Below are positions 52,740 to 64,000 of a stretch of 64,000 bases of DNA, piece after piece. Source of the DNA: Acorus gramineus. Lineage: Eukaryota; Streptophyta; Magnoliopsida; Acorales; Acoraceae. The position numbers were made by a program, and so were the translations under genes. Below the pieces are notes generated by a model. That model ran no database searches and was not told the origin of the DNA. It saw nothing but the letters and a program-made list of their open reading frames with translations. The DNA lies in assembly GCA_030737835.1 (NCBI GenBank), contig CM060851.1:1426001-1490000 (forward strand), written 5' to 3'. The first letter of the stretch is position 1; each line of letters opens with the position of its first letter.

Positions 52740-55700
52740 TTAACTTGATCCATCTTCGTTCTCCGTTTGCTTACCAAATATTCTAAGTGCAAGCGCATAG
52801 ACTTGTTTTCTTTTCGCTGCTGTTCCTTCTGCTACCATTTTCACTGCCTATATGTACATCAAACATGCAAGAATGTTAGCTTTTGTAATAAGGTGATTAG
52901 TCGAGTAGGTTAATGGGTGTAAGTTAAATATTGAGGTGCGCATGCTGAGAAGGTGTACACTATTGAGGATGCTCTACGTGTTTCATGATAATGCATATGT
53001 CAGGATTTAGAGTACCTTCACGTTCCAATAACTGGTTATATTTTTACAGTTTTGACAGGCAAACAGAACAGTGTTTATCCGGCATCAACATCAAGTTTGT
53101 CGAATACATTAGTTATATCACAATTTCACAAAAAGAACCCAAAAAAAAAAGTTCCATTCTGATGGTAAAAAAGTCATGCAAAGAGGACACACAATTACAT
53201 GTTCTAACAAAATTTAATGAAAATACTAACATGGTTAAGCAAAGAGGGGGGGAAAAAGTGAAAAATGCTATTAAGAAGCACAAGAGGTCACTTACCATGG
53301 AGAGACTATGACCACTGGAGACGAGTTCTCTCAATTCATGTTCAAGCTGAACTTCTGATGGCATTTCAATGACAGAATGTGCTTTTCCTTCGATCAAAAG
53401 TGTGATCTCTCCCTTTGGTTGGCGAGTTGAGAACACTTCTTTCGCTTCCCCTAAGGTACCTCGCCAAAACTGGGAATATTCCACATTAGTATGTTGAATG
53501 CAAACAAGAAACAGCCAAAGGAACAGGTGGTGCTCTCTAACTGCTGTTAGAAAGTGGGAGAAGACAAATGAAATCAAGAAATTGCATCAGCCAAAACAGA
53601 GCATATATGTGAAATTGCAATGCCGGTTGAGTTTGAATCTCCAAGAAGGGCTCATGGAAGGAAGACACATGAAGTCAAAAAAAAAAAAGGAAGCTTATAA
53701 CATGATATTTTTGTTTTTGATAGTCTGTGCATGGCATGATCCATGATGGAGGACTTTAAAGTCAGCAAGTCTCATAATAGAGAGCTTAGGAACAAACTAT
53801 GACAAGAAGCTCGGAAATGCATTTGATTGACAACATTGAAGTAGGTGATCATGGAAAACATCAAACACTAAGAACAATCGAATCATGAATTTCTGTCGTA
53901 ATTGAATTACCTCTTCATGAAGTTTGGTCATTTCACGAGCTATAACACATTTCCTGAAATTATAAGATTAGATAATTAAAATTTCAGAAGTAATTATCTG
54001 CCTCAAACAAAAGCCACGAATCACCAGAATTAGTTAATAGAGAAGGTGAGAAAACATGTTATATAATACACAGTCCAAACATATAACGTTCCATCACATT
54101 CCTTCATAATGACAAATTTCAACATAATTTGAAATCTGATCTTTTTTTTTTAATGTTTGGCCACAATATAACAGCTCCCCTAAACCTTTACCCACCCAGA
54201 CAATTTATTTTTTTGAATAAAGCTGAATAAAGAAATAAAAATTAACAGTAATTTCAAGTAATCAGAAGATTAATGAGAGCTTGAAAAGTAAGTTATCATG
54301 AAACTCTAATCAGACAGATTTTGGCGTTCTTTCACCTCGAATCACCATAAATTGAAGAAGCTTCTTCAAGGAACTGACGGAGTTTGTGTGGTGCAACATA
54401 GAATGATTGTGTGGCAGTTTCATTGGAAGAAACCATCATCCTATCTTTTCTCGAACCATCTTGTTTAGGAAGAAAACCAACTGCACGAGGAGATACAAGA
54501 TCAGCATGAAAAAATAAACCTGATGAAAGAGGGATTCAATGAAAGATCTCGGCTCCCAGAACACAGAAACATTCACTTAGCACTATACCAAATGCAAACT
54601 CATCAGTAGACAAGCCAGAGGCAGAAAGGGCCGCAATCAAAGCAGATGGGCCTGGAACAGGAACAACCGGGAAATTCTCACTTATGCACAACTTTGCCTG
54701 CATGAAAATTACATAGGCACTTATATAATTTGTTTCATGCAGAAGAATGGAAACATGCATAAGATCAAGCTGAGATAGTCCATTATTTCAAAATATATTC
54801 AGTGGTTTTTTTATAAAAAGAATTCTAAATTTCAACAGCTTCGGTTCAGTGCTTAGCTTCAAGTTGGTTGATGGCCCCTTTCTGCACATGGAGATTTATT
54901 CGAATACTTTTGAGAAGATCAGCAAGAAGAATATATATCCATGAGCCATACAAGTTCAAATAACAAATAATAACCATACATGCATTTAGCATAAATAACA
55001 AATAATAACTATACATGCATTTAGCATTCAGGACTTGTAGGAAGATAAACAGGAAGGATGGTAGTTTCATCAGGCATGCATTCTAACTGATAAAATAAAC
55101 TTGCATGAAGCATTTACTCATAGTAACCATATCAGCATTTAGTTTCATCAGGCATGCATTCTAACTGTCAAAATAAACTTGCATGAAGCATTTACTCATA
55201 GTAACCATATCTGCATTTGGCATCAACTTTAATAGGATATATAACTTCTCTTTCCAATGATGACATATGAAGTTATAATGTATCTTTATTGCCTTGTTAT
55301 TTTAATATTGTGTTATACAAAAATTGGATACTAGGCTATAGAAAGTATCTCAGAGAGCAATAAATCATGTACACATTAAAGAGATAACAAGTATATTGGT
55401 GATGAATTAATCAACCTTCAAATTACTTGAGTACATCCAGGCACATGGCAGTATGGCACAGACAAGACAAAACACATACCAGTTCCACACCAGGATCGCT
55501 AATTCCTGGTGTCCCTGCATCACTGATTAATGCGACACTTTGTCCTTGGTGTAGCCTTCTCAAAATTGTTGTTTCACGTTGAGATTCATTAAACTTGTGA
55601 TAGCTGAGCTGAGAACCTAAACAATACAATTAGATTTGAAATTCAAAGAAGAAGTAAAAGTGCATCAAAGAGGGAATAATTCATTCAATATGACCGATAA

Positions 55701-57654
55701 ATAGGCATGAAAACCTACAAGGGGGGTCTTAATATTATAATGTCGGAGCAACTTCCCTGAATGCCTAGTATCTTCCGAAAGTACCAAATCCACGGATCTT
55801 AAGATGCGCAAAGCACTGTATTGGCAAATTCAGAGGGAGAAGTAAATCACTGGGACAGGAAATATTATATCCAAAAAGAATGCTAAGCTTTAATAAATTC
55901 AATTTTAAGTCACATTTGATTCCATATTTCTCATCTTAATTAGAATAAGTATAAACTTATTCAAGATAAATTATTCAAAAAGTGAATAATGAATGGATAG
56001 GAGAGAGTGGGGTGATATCCACCTCGAGTACGTTCGCTGCCAAATTCAATGGAAATGGCATTATGTTCCTCTTATGTCTTAAGAAGACCAAATGTTGTCA
56101 TGTTTAAAAATACAGGATAAAAATATCATTTCCCCCTCTAGTTAGGTGTTAAATCTACAATGGTTTGAGCTACGCCAATAGATGTCATGGCAAGGGTATG
56201 AACATAAGGACTTCGAAACTTGTAAACCCCCATGTGGGCTTAACATAGTTATATAGGGATAAAGGAGAATCAGATGATTTTCTGTTTGATTGTGGTCCTT
56301 TCCTTGTTTGGATATATTTTTTGTATGGGAGTGCATTGCAGTTTAGAGGAGAAAACTCAGGATTAATGGGAGTCATCATATTAGAGCATAGGGATGTGGA
56401 TGAAAGTGGGTGAGACCCTAGGTGTTCCTTGCATCATCTCTAATGTTGAGGAGATGTGGACTTCCTCCGAAGAAGAGTCAAGAAAGGTAATAGAAGTAAA
56501 ATTGTTAAATTCATCAGGATCCTCTTGCATGCCGTGTGTTTGGAGGCAATCAAGGCATCTTTTCGCTCTTGGGATCTTGCTCTTATGGGGCGAAATCATT
56601 AGAACTTGGTAGTATAACAAATAAGAGGGGAAAGGGAGTTCATTACTTCTTGCTGTTCCTTGATATTATATCATTTGTTGGGGTTTTTGATCCCCATACT
56701 TTTAGGTTTTTCTACCTTTCTTTTGAGGAGATCCCTCCCCTCCAATTTTTGTTTGAGGGGCATCATTTATTTTTAATAAAGCTCCTACTATTCATGCAGC
56801 GACACCTTTAAGGTTAAATCTTAACACTGCAGAACAATCACCAGAACAAATGCACACAAGAGAATACTCAAATTTACATGGTCAGCAAAATTAGCCAATG
56901 TCCACGGAGGAGAGGAGAAATCGATTCACTATCTCAAGTAATCGGATTAGTTACTCTCCTCAGACCCACTCATGCTAGAATGCATAACATTTCACAACAC
57001 CTACCTTTATTCTATAAAAAAAAAAGATCGATAATTAGAAATTAATTATACCCATATCCCAAAGATAGTCTATTAAACCTTATTTGAACATAATTATTAC
57101 AGTTAATCCATGCCAAACAAACATGTTATATTTTCAAATTGAGCTCATTCCTTCATCCACCTCCTTAATGGGGCCTAAGGGCATACATACAATTATGTTT
57201 TTTGCGAGGGCACACATATAAAGATGAGATTTTTCCATAGCATTCATAGCTTTCAAGAACAACACATACCGCAAGGTGATGTCTTCAAGGTTCCCGATGG
57301 GAGTCCCCACTATATACAGCCCACATTTCAAAGTCCCCTGCATTAAAAACAAACAAAAAAATCCCCAAAAAATTCATGAACAAAATCTGAAAAAAAAAAA
57401 AAAAACACAGCAACCATTCATTCAAATCAACGATGGAGATGTTAACAGGTGCTTACATGTTTTGAAGAATCGCCGATGTTGTCATCCGTCGCTGATTCCC
57501 CCGTCGAAGAAAGAGAGGAGGAGAAGCGGGGGAGGGAGGTGAGGTTACCGCGCCTCGCCGACGGGAACAGACGGACGGACGGGATGGTACGGGCGGCGAC
57601 GAGACGAGGTAGGATGGACGGCCCGGATGAGACCGTCGACGGGAGGCGGTGCAT
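52740..57654 (-). CDS. rsmI: RsmI-type 16S rRNA (cytidine-2'-O)-methyltransferase, organelle-targeted
   Basis: Nine exons on the - strand: 57654-57457, 57337-57270, 55815-55719, 55608-55480, 54697-54589, 54480-54336, 53953-53911, 53469-53296 and 52847-52740, in phase, 356 aa. Residues 1-66 are Ser/Arg-rich and resemble a plastid or mitochondrial transit peptide. The tetrapyrrole-methylase fold follows: GLYIVGTPIGNLEDITLRAL, VLSEDTRHSGKLLRHYNIKT, LISDAGTPGISDPG, VPVPGPSALIAALSASGLST and FAFVGFLP, then RKCVIAREMTKLHEEFWRGT. All are hallmark RsmI motifs that bind S-adenosylmethionine. Bacterial RsmI methylates the ribose of C1402 in the ribosomal decoding centre; a plant homologue (At1g45110 type) is presumed to do this in plastids. 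The ATG lies in a GC-rich first exon. The exon 3/4 junction offers a second in-frame choice that would add VGSQ. Confidence 0.9.
55816..57269 (-). other. Intron 2 of the RsmI-like gene
   Basis: About 1.45 kb. The part 56380-56790 is less AT-rich and differs in texture from the rest (for example ttgaggagatgtggacttcc, catcatttatttttaataaa), suggesting an inserted, decayed element. No domain was recognised. Confidence 0.35.
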
Positions 57655-59030
57655 CTCGGGCGACGGTGGTGGACGAACCGATATTTGATTTATTTTTTGG
57701 TTTGGGAGGGGGTTTATTTGGGTTTAGTCAGTCTGAACAATCAGTAGGGGTATTTTCGTCATTTAAAAATTAAAATAATAAAACATTTTAATTAAGAGAT
57801 TTCATTAAGTTTCACCCATTTATTATGTTTATTATTATTATTTCTAGCTTCACCTTATTTGAAAGTGATTTAATATTTTTATTAATCGAGTGATACACAT
57901 GTGATTTTTAAAAATGATTTTTTTTATTTTTAAGTCCCCGTAAACTATAAGATTTAGTGACCGATCTCTCACTTCTTCGGTTTTAGTCTCATATTCAAAA
58001 GATATGTTCCTTTTTAGTCCCTAATAGAAATTTATCCCTAAATTATTTTATTTTCTTTTTAATCCTGTAAAGGACTAAAAAAAAATATATCCTTTAAATC
58101 TGGAGATTAAAACCAAAATACGAAGAAATGAATGATCGATCACTAAATCATATGGTTTATGAGAACTTAAAGATAAAAAAACTCTTTTAAAAAAGATGTG
58201 TTTATCATGTATGGATTATTATCTATCCCCATATAACTATAAATGCGAATAACTACGTCACACCTCAGACAGAAGGTTAATATGTCATAAATGTAGATGG
58301 ATTAGTTAGAATAGACTATACCTATCTAATCCAAATTTAGATGGATTAGTTATAAAAATTTATTTTAATTTATCCAAATATAACTATTACATTTTTTTAG
58401 CCATCATAAACAAACATGTTTTTTTTATATATAAAGTTTATTCTCACCTTATCCACTCTTAATTCCTGTGGCAGTTGTGGAAGTAATCTTAGGATAATAT
58501 TCCTCAGTATATGATACTATGTTTGCTCAACAGTAAGATTTCATCATAGACATGATACTGAATACAAAATCAAGTTTCTCAGAATAAATTCACACAGATC
58601 AGTTTCACTCCCATCACTGACTGGAATTGTTTACCTGTCTCCTTGCAAACAGAATTTTGCAAAACCTCCACTTAAACAAACATGTCTCAGAAATTTGAGG
58701 AGCCAATTATGGAATAAATAGAGTATCCTTGTACAAAACTTCTAAACATGGTCCAGCAGCGTAAAAGCCACATTCAATAACAATTCAAATTGCAGATGAG
58801 ATTAAACGCCACGCGCAGCCCTTTATTTTCATGAATTCCGGTGTAAAACGTACAACCTACAATGCAAAGAAAACGAAAACATAAAGCACTAGCAAGAGAA
58901 TTGCATCATATTGCAGGAACAGAAGAAACTATGGTGAGATGATTTGTGTGGCTAATTAAGATACTCTCCGTTTTTTTAATGCAATGGAAGAAAAGACCCG
59001 GCAGTTTATGGAAATGTGTCATGGATGACA
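57655..59030. other. Promoter of the RsmI-like gene and AT-rich spacer
   Basis: The first 60 bp are GC-rich leader. Beyond that the sequence is AT-rich, with phrases such as ttagtgaccgatctctcact against gaatgatcgatcactaaatc at about 57956-58150 that form an imperfect inverted repeat, probably a small MITE. No gene was recognised. Confidence 0.35.
57956..58150. repeat. Imperfect inverted repeat, possible MITE
   Basis: Left arm ctataagatttagtgaccga...cttcttcggttttagtctc; the right arm is the inverse (...gagattaaaaccaaaatacg...gatcgatcactaaatcatat). The arms enclose an A-rich centre of about 80 bp. No target duplication was fixed. Confidence 0.5.
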
Positions 59031-59034
59031 ACAA

Positions 59035-59620
59035 TGACAAAAAAAAATCCCAATAAATTTGAGGTCGGCTAGATGAATCACTTTTCGCAATTCAGCTCTA
59101 CTAAAAATCATGTCCGCCGAAACATGTCCAAGCAGCATATCCTTAAAAGCTTATTTTGGCCTGTCTCTTGGACTTGGAGCTCTTTCAATGATGACCATAT
59201 TGTTCATCCTAACTAGTTCACCCATTGGTCTCCATCCATACTTACAAATCATTTCAAATAATTTTTTCTCATCTGATCTTCTACTGGAGCAACCTCTAAC
59301 TTCACAAATATACTCCTTTGTCATTCTATCAATTCTTGTCCTGAGAGCAAACCATCTCAACATTCTTATCTCGCCTACACTCATTTTCTCTACATGTTGT
59401 TTCTTAATTATCCAATACTCTACCTATGAAGCAATGTTGACCTTATAACTACCCTGTAAAAATCTTCTTCCGGTTTCATGGGTATTTTACAGTCACATAG
59501 TACTTCAATCACACTTCACTTTAATTGTCCCGCTGTAATCCTATGAATGCAATCCCCTTTAATTTCATCTTCCTCACGAATACTAGATCCCTGATTTAGT
59601 ACTGTACTTTGATCGCAGTC
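59035..59620 (-). mobile_element. LINE (non-LTR retrotransposon) fragment, C-terminal reverse-transcriptase region
   Basis: On the - strand the sequence reads VEKMSVGEIRMLRWFALRTR, then IDRMTKEYICEVRGCSSRRS, the well-known LINE C-terminal region (HVxKMxVAEMRMLRW followed by TRxDRIRNExIR). Upstream on the - strand a decayed match to the preceding LYGxECW region may continue to about 59620. Stops and shifts elsewhere mark it as a 5'-truncated relic. Its 3' side, about 59000-59040, has a gtcattgttgtcatcc tail resembling LINE 3' ends. Confidence 0.7.
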
Positions 59621-60321
59621 ATAAAGTAATAATAAAATAAGAGGAGAAAAATAATAACATATGAGAGGTCGGCTCGTTTCTTACCTATTATGGTACCAAT
59701 GGCATTTTGAAAAAAAAAAAATTTATAACTCAGTCTTTTTTATCAAATGCAGTCTGTCCAACTTTTTATTTTTTTAAAGGAAAAATGCATATAAAACCCC
59801 ACAAACATATGAAAATCCAGATAACACATAACCCCCCATAAACATAACTAAAATCCAAATCACTCCTTGTGTTGCAGATGAGTGATGACTATGGGTTGAA
59901 AAACCTAAGATTAATCAGAACATAAATAGCATATAACATGATTGGATCTCAGGATTCATCAAATAAAGAACAATAAAAAAAGAGCCCACTGATATACTAT
60001 ACACCATCTACTATCCTGACAGACCAATGGTATATAACCATATGGCACAGTCTGAGATCCCAAAGAGAATGAAGAAATCCATTATATGCAGGTGAACATA
60101 GAACAAATCATCATGTGAAATCCAATGGCTTCAATCCTTGGTTTTACATAACCCACAACGCAGGTTTAAATGATTAAAGAGGAACTTTAATTCCTGATTG
60201 TGATTCATGAACAAGATTTAACATGCAACCGGAATAACTCATCACAACTCAAACCATAAATATATTTTTAGTAGGCAGAACAAATAGATATTGAAATCTT
60301 ACCTTTGGTTTTGAAAATGGC
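59621..60321. other. 3' flank of NDUFV1 and spacer
   Basis: A - strand donor-like CCAAAG|GTAAGATT at 60302/60301, just after the NDUFV1 stop, suggests a 3'UTR intron. The rest is AT-rich spacer. Confidence 0.35.
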
Positions 60322-61782
60322 TCAAGCATTAGCAACCGCGGACAGCTCCATCTCTGCACGCTCTCGAATCCTCCGCTCCAATTCAGGTCTAAAATGTCGG
60401 ATGAGCCCCTGGACAGGCCAGGCTGCGGCATCCCCCAAGGCACATATCGTGTGTCCCTCAATCTGCTTTGTGACTTCCTGAAGCATGTCAATCTCCTCCA
60501 GCTTCGCATTTCCAATCTTCATCCTCTCCATGATCATCCACAGCCATCCTGTTCCCTCCCTGCATGGCGTGCATTGTCCACAGCTCTCGTGCTTGTAGAA
60601 GTAGGACAGCCTCGCTATAGCATCTACAACATCGGTCGACTTATCCATAACAATCACCGCCGCAGTACCCAACCCTGATTGAACAGCCTTGAGCGCATCA
60701 TAGTCCATCAACACATCATCACAAATGTGCTTGGGCAAGAGAGGAACAGATGAGCCACCCGGTATCACCGCCAACAGATTATCCCACCCGCCTCTAACAC
60801 CTCCACAATGCCTTTCTAACAGCTCCTTTAATGAAATACTCATCTCTTCCTCAACAGTGCATGGTTTGTTCACATGCCCCGAAATGCAGAAAAGCTTTGT
60901 CCCCGAGTTGTTCTTCCGTCCAAAGCTGGCAAACCATTCAGGTCCTCGCCTCAGAATAGTGGGAGAGACTGCCACAGTTTCAACATTAGTGACCGTAGTT
61001 GGACAACCATATAAACCAGCATTGGCTGGGAAAGGAGGCTTCAACCTTGGTTTCCCCTGTTTCCCTTCGAGGCTCTCCAACAATGCAGTCTCCTCACCAC
61101 AAATGTACGCACCAGCACCATAGTGAATGTGCACATCAAAATCATATCCAGACCCACATGCATTCTTTCCCAACAGCCCGGCTGCATATGCTTCTTGCCT
61201 TGCCTTCTCGAGGTTCTTACGCTCATTCACATATTCACCTCTTATATATATGTATGCTGCAGAGGCCCGCATGCCCACACCTGCAATCAAGCAACCTTCA
61301 AGAAGCTTGTGTGGGTCATGTCGCATTATCTCCCTGTCTTTACACGTCCCCGGCTCACTCTCATCAGCATTGACAACAAGGTAAGAAGGGCGGCCGTCTG
61401 ACACCTTGGGCATAAATGACCACTTGAGGCCTGATGGAAATCCGGCACCCCCACGACCTCGCAGACCTGATTTTTTCATCTCGTTAACAATCCAATCAGA
61501 GCCCTTGATGACGATGTCTTTGGTCCGATACCAGTCACCACGCTTCATAGCTCCTTTAAGGAAAGGATCATGGATGCCATAAAGGTTGGTAAAGATGCGG
61601 TCTTCATCCTTCAGACCACCAAAGTGGGTTTTCTCAGGTGGTGGTGGTGGTGGAGGAGGCTGTGGTGTGCTTGCTGTGGTTGCAGCTTGGGTGCTAAATG
61701 GCCGGCAGATAGTGTCTAGCCTCCCCACGGAGCGATGGGCCAGACCTGCCCTATGCAACAAGAGGATGTTCTTAATGGGTCC
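60322..61782 (-). CDS. NDUFV1: NADH dehydrogenase (ubiquinone) flavoprotein 1, mitochondrial complex I 51-kDa subunit
   Basis: One large exon encodes nearly the whole protein, 486 codons from an acceptor at 61783 (TTTTTAG|GGACCC). A TAG lies directly upstream in frame, so the ATG must be in an earlier exon that I could not place with confidence. A mitochondrial presequence ([20 protein letters not shown], then FSTQAA) and a Pro-rich spacer lead into [36 protein letters not shown] is the FMN/NADH-binding glycine loop, and [16 protein letters not shown] follows. The [19 protein letters not shown] region is intact. [14 protein letters not shown] gives three ligands of cluster N3, with the fourth Cys in [13 protein letters not shown]. 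The protein oxidises NADH at the tip of complex I in the matrix. It is near-identical in family terms to Arabidopsis At5g08530. The gene looks functional. Confidence 0.95.
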   Translation of the reverse strand, partial: GPIKNILLLHRAGLAHRSVGRLDTICRPFSTQAATTASTPQPPPPPPPPEKTHFGGLKDEDRIFTNLYGIHDPFLKGAMKRGDWYRTKDIVIKGSDWIVNEMKKSGLRGRGGAGFPSGLKWSFMPKVSDGRPSYLVVNADESEPGTCKDREIMRHDPHKLLEGCLIAGVGMRASAAYIYIRGEYVNERKNLEKARQEAYAAGLLGKNACGSGYDFDVHIHYGAGAYICGEETALLESLEGKQGKPRLKPPFPANAGLYGCPTTVTNVETVAVSPTILRRGPEWFASFGRKNNSGTKLFCISGHVNKPCTVEEEMSISLKELLERHCGGVRGGWDNLLAVIPGGSSVPLLPKHICDDVLMDYDALKAVQSGLGTAAVIVMDKSTDVVDAIARLSYFYKHESCGQCTPCREGTGWLWMIMERMKIGNAKLEEIDMLQEVTKQIEGHTICALGDAAAWPVQGLIRHFRPELERRIRERAEMELSAVANA

Positions 61783-64000
61783 CTAAAAAGAAGCACCACA
61801 TAAACTCTGATTAGGAGAGCATGCTATCGAAACAATAGCCGAACCCAACCTTTTGGGATAAAGACCTTGAAATATTAGAATCTTCCTACTGAAAAGGTAT
61901 CATCTTTTCAATATATGCATCATTTTGTTCGGTAATGTAATCATATTACATATTAATATATACTAACAATACTACCTAAAACAATGCAAAATTAATTACA
62001 TAAACAAATCCATAGTTTTAAAGTGAAACAGGCTCTAACACAAACACTGCCATTACAAATGTCAATGACAATAAGAAATAAGGACAGCTTAACAATCCTT
62101 CATCAGTATACACAGATATACAGTTCTGCAAGATGCAAGCATATACTCTGACATGACATAGGAGTATGTAGACTTTTTTTTTTATGATAGGGGGACCTTC
62201 CGTGGCTGACCTTACGGTCAAGCTGGTAGGAATATGTAGACTTAACACAATTAAAAAAAAAAAAAATTGAAAAATCTTACACAACTAAAATTAGAGACCA
62301 CCATATGCAACTATTTTCGCATCAGTAGGAAGTAAGATAAGAACAAATATACATTGAACTCCAGAATTCTCCCTATGGTTAGGAAATAAGAGTAGTTAGT
62401 GAAACCTAGCATTCGTATAGCCAAATAACTTTTCATGCATCCTTTCAGCAGATATTACTTAGTTAGACGTGAATTTTAAATTCATTAAATGTTTAAATGA
62501 GCTGTGTGTGTGAAAGATTTCATTGTCCTGAAGGTGAGGAGGTCCAACTACAAGTATTCATGTGAACCTACACATCAGGATTAGTATGGATTCTCATTGT
62601 TCTCGTTGAAGTAAACTAAGATGGATTTTTAATAGGGTTAAAAATGTGTCTTTCTAAATGTTCAACATGCCATTTAAGTCCCTATCAAACTTAGGCTATA
62701 CACACAAGTCCATCAAAACTGATAGACACACAAATATATCCCTACCGTCTATAAAATTTAACCGATTAATTGATTCCTAGTTAACCTAACTCTCCTTGTG
62801 AAATGACTAATCTACCCTTGGTAATGCTCCAACCCAACTATCCCTCTCTATGCTTTTTTTCCCCTAGTTTTGCCCTAACTTCCCTAAGCAGCCACTGCTG
62901 CCCCCTCTTCCCTCCATCACCGTACCCTTTCCACCACCAACCACCCCCTCCATCACCAATGGGTTCCTCTTCCCTCTATATACATGAGCATGCAGACATT
63001 AATGCAGTAGAGGGTGGCATGGAAGGGACATCTGTATAAAGTGAGGTGACCCAGATCGGTTGGACATGGATTCATCAGAGGCGGGCCAGGCGGCGATCGC
63101 AGGCATAAGGGAGGCAGCAGAAGGGGCTGCAAAGAGGGTGCACATGATTATACCCAACTACTGATTTTCAGAATCATTTAGTAGGGCTGTAGGAGAGATC
63201 CTGTGTTGTCACTGAATTTGATGATGGAGAAAGATGGGTCAGTGTCATCGCAGGCGAGGAGATGGCCGAAGGTCTGGACGAAGCTGCTACATTGGATGTT
63301 GGTGAAGTAGGAGTGAATGTGGTGGCCGGAGACAAGTGGTCAATGGTGGTGGTGGTATTTGAGGGAGAGGGAGTAGTTGGGGGAGGAGAAGAGGACTCAT
63401 AAGAGGCAAGGATGGAGGTGGCGTAGTTGTACTTGTTGAGGATGGCATTTTGGCAAGAGATGGTAGTGGGTCTGCTTGTGTCAAAGGAGGGGAGGAGGAA
63501 GATTGGGTTGTTGTTGATGGTGAAGCCATAAGAGGCTCCTTGTTCACCTCCTATCTCTGAGCTTCAGACACGAATAAATATAACTGAGGGTGATAGAGGT
63601 ATTTTAGTCATTTTTAGGTACTAAAATTGTTTTAAGATGTTTACAAGGACTACTAACCCTATAAAATTGCATGAGAATGGAACATTTTGAGAATATACCA
63701 TCAATTTGAATGGAATATTACCTTACCCCCCGTTTGGGGTGTGACATAGGGTTATTCGCCCTTGAAAGCTATACTGGGATATATAACAATCCATGCTGAA
63801 TAGGTAAATTTTTGTTTGGTTGTCTTTTCTGTTATTCTCATTGGGAAACGTAAAATTGATCTTTTTGTTGTTTGGTTCACCTTGGATAAAGTAAGAATAA
63901 GTGGTAGATAAGAGATGAATAAGAGTTTATCACTTTTTAAATGACAATTATACCCCTGCATAAATTATTTGTGTTTGGGAATAAGTATGAGAGATGTGTG
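61783..64000. other. Upstream region of NDUFV1, spacer and repeat remnants
   Basis: Should contain the first exon and promoter of NDUFV1, whose positions I could not fix. From about 62860 to 63545 the sequence is pyrimidine- or purine-rich, with a cryptic open frame at 63174-63563 (-). From about 63725 an end of the type ttaccccccgtttgggg starts what looks like a MITE cut off by the window edge. Confidence 0.4.
63174..63563 (-). pseudogene. Cryptic open frame of unknown origin
   Basis: A frame of 129 codons bounded by stops and lacking an early start codon. It begins SSEIGGEQGASYGFTINNNP, then IFLLPSFDTSRPTTISCQNA and ILNKYNYATSILASYESS, which looks like real protein sequence, and then turns Ser/Thr/Pro-rich. 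I do not recognise the family. It could be an exon or a captured gene fragment. Confidence 0.3.

Noticed and set aside
57134-57542. Whether exon 2 of the RsmI-like gene could belong to a separate small gene
   Set aside because: GLYIVGTPIGNLEDITLR is the N-terminal RsmI motif and joins exons 1 and 3 in phase.
60394-61401. Several open frames on the + strand over NDUFV1
   Set aside because: They are antisense shadows of a conserved, codon-biased coding exon and match no family.
62803-63039. 78-codon frame (+) in a pyrimidine-rich stretch
   Set aside because: Ser/Pro/His-rich low complexity with no domain; composition alone explains the open frame.

Overview
The window is nuclear DNA from a flowering plant, most likely a eudicot. 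It has AT-rich intergenic sequence, many GT-AG introns, short inverted-repeat transposons, and protein families typical of plants (BEL1-like TALE homeodomain, granulin-containing papain protease, jacalin lectin, plastid folate carrier, receptor-like LRR protein). I cannot name the species. No bacterial, phage or CRISPR features were seen.

Layout: (1) 1-3148, + strand: the 3' part of an LRR receptor-like protein gene whose start lies before the window. (2) 3890-10427, - strand: a decayed tandem copy of an XBCP3-type cysteine protease, carrying inserted MITEs, followed by the intact five-exon gene, which uses one GC-AG intron. (3) 10430-17400: transposon debris, including a clean Mutator-like MITE with a 9-bp target duplication, and four jacalin-lectin remnants, none convincingly intact. 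(4) 20183-31800, - strand: two BEL1-like homeodomain genes in tandem. One is compact (316 aa); the other is a full-length BLH1-like gene (600 aa) with a 5'UTR intron. (5) 31800-43000: a gene-poor stretch with repeats and three G-box-bearing promoter-like islands without an obvious gene. (6) 43017-50981, + strand: an 11-exon FOLT1-type folate carrier gene with a 21-nt micro-exon and a solo LTR in its last intron. (7) 52740-57654, - strand: a nine-exon organelle-type RsmI 16S rRNA methyltransferase gene. (8) 59040-59620: a LINE fragment, then NDUFV1 (complex I 51-kDa subunit) at 60322-61782 on the - strand, whose start codon sits in an upstream exon I could not place.

These are independent housekeeping, developmental and defence genes; nothing suggests a shared pathway or cluster. 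I found no convincing undescribed system. The most interesting points are the paralogous gene pairs in which one member is decaying or reduced, the unusual splicing (GC-AG intron, micro-exon, a possible 12-nt frame-preserving alternative junction), and the orphan promoter-like islands. Exon boundaries were worked out by hand from splice consensus, reading phase and remembered family sequences. No alignment or database search was run.
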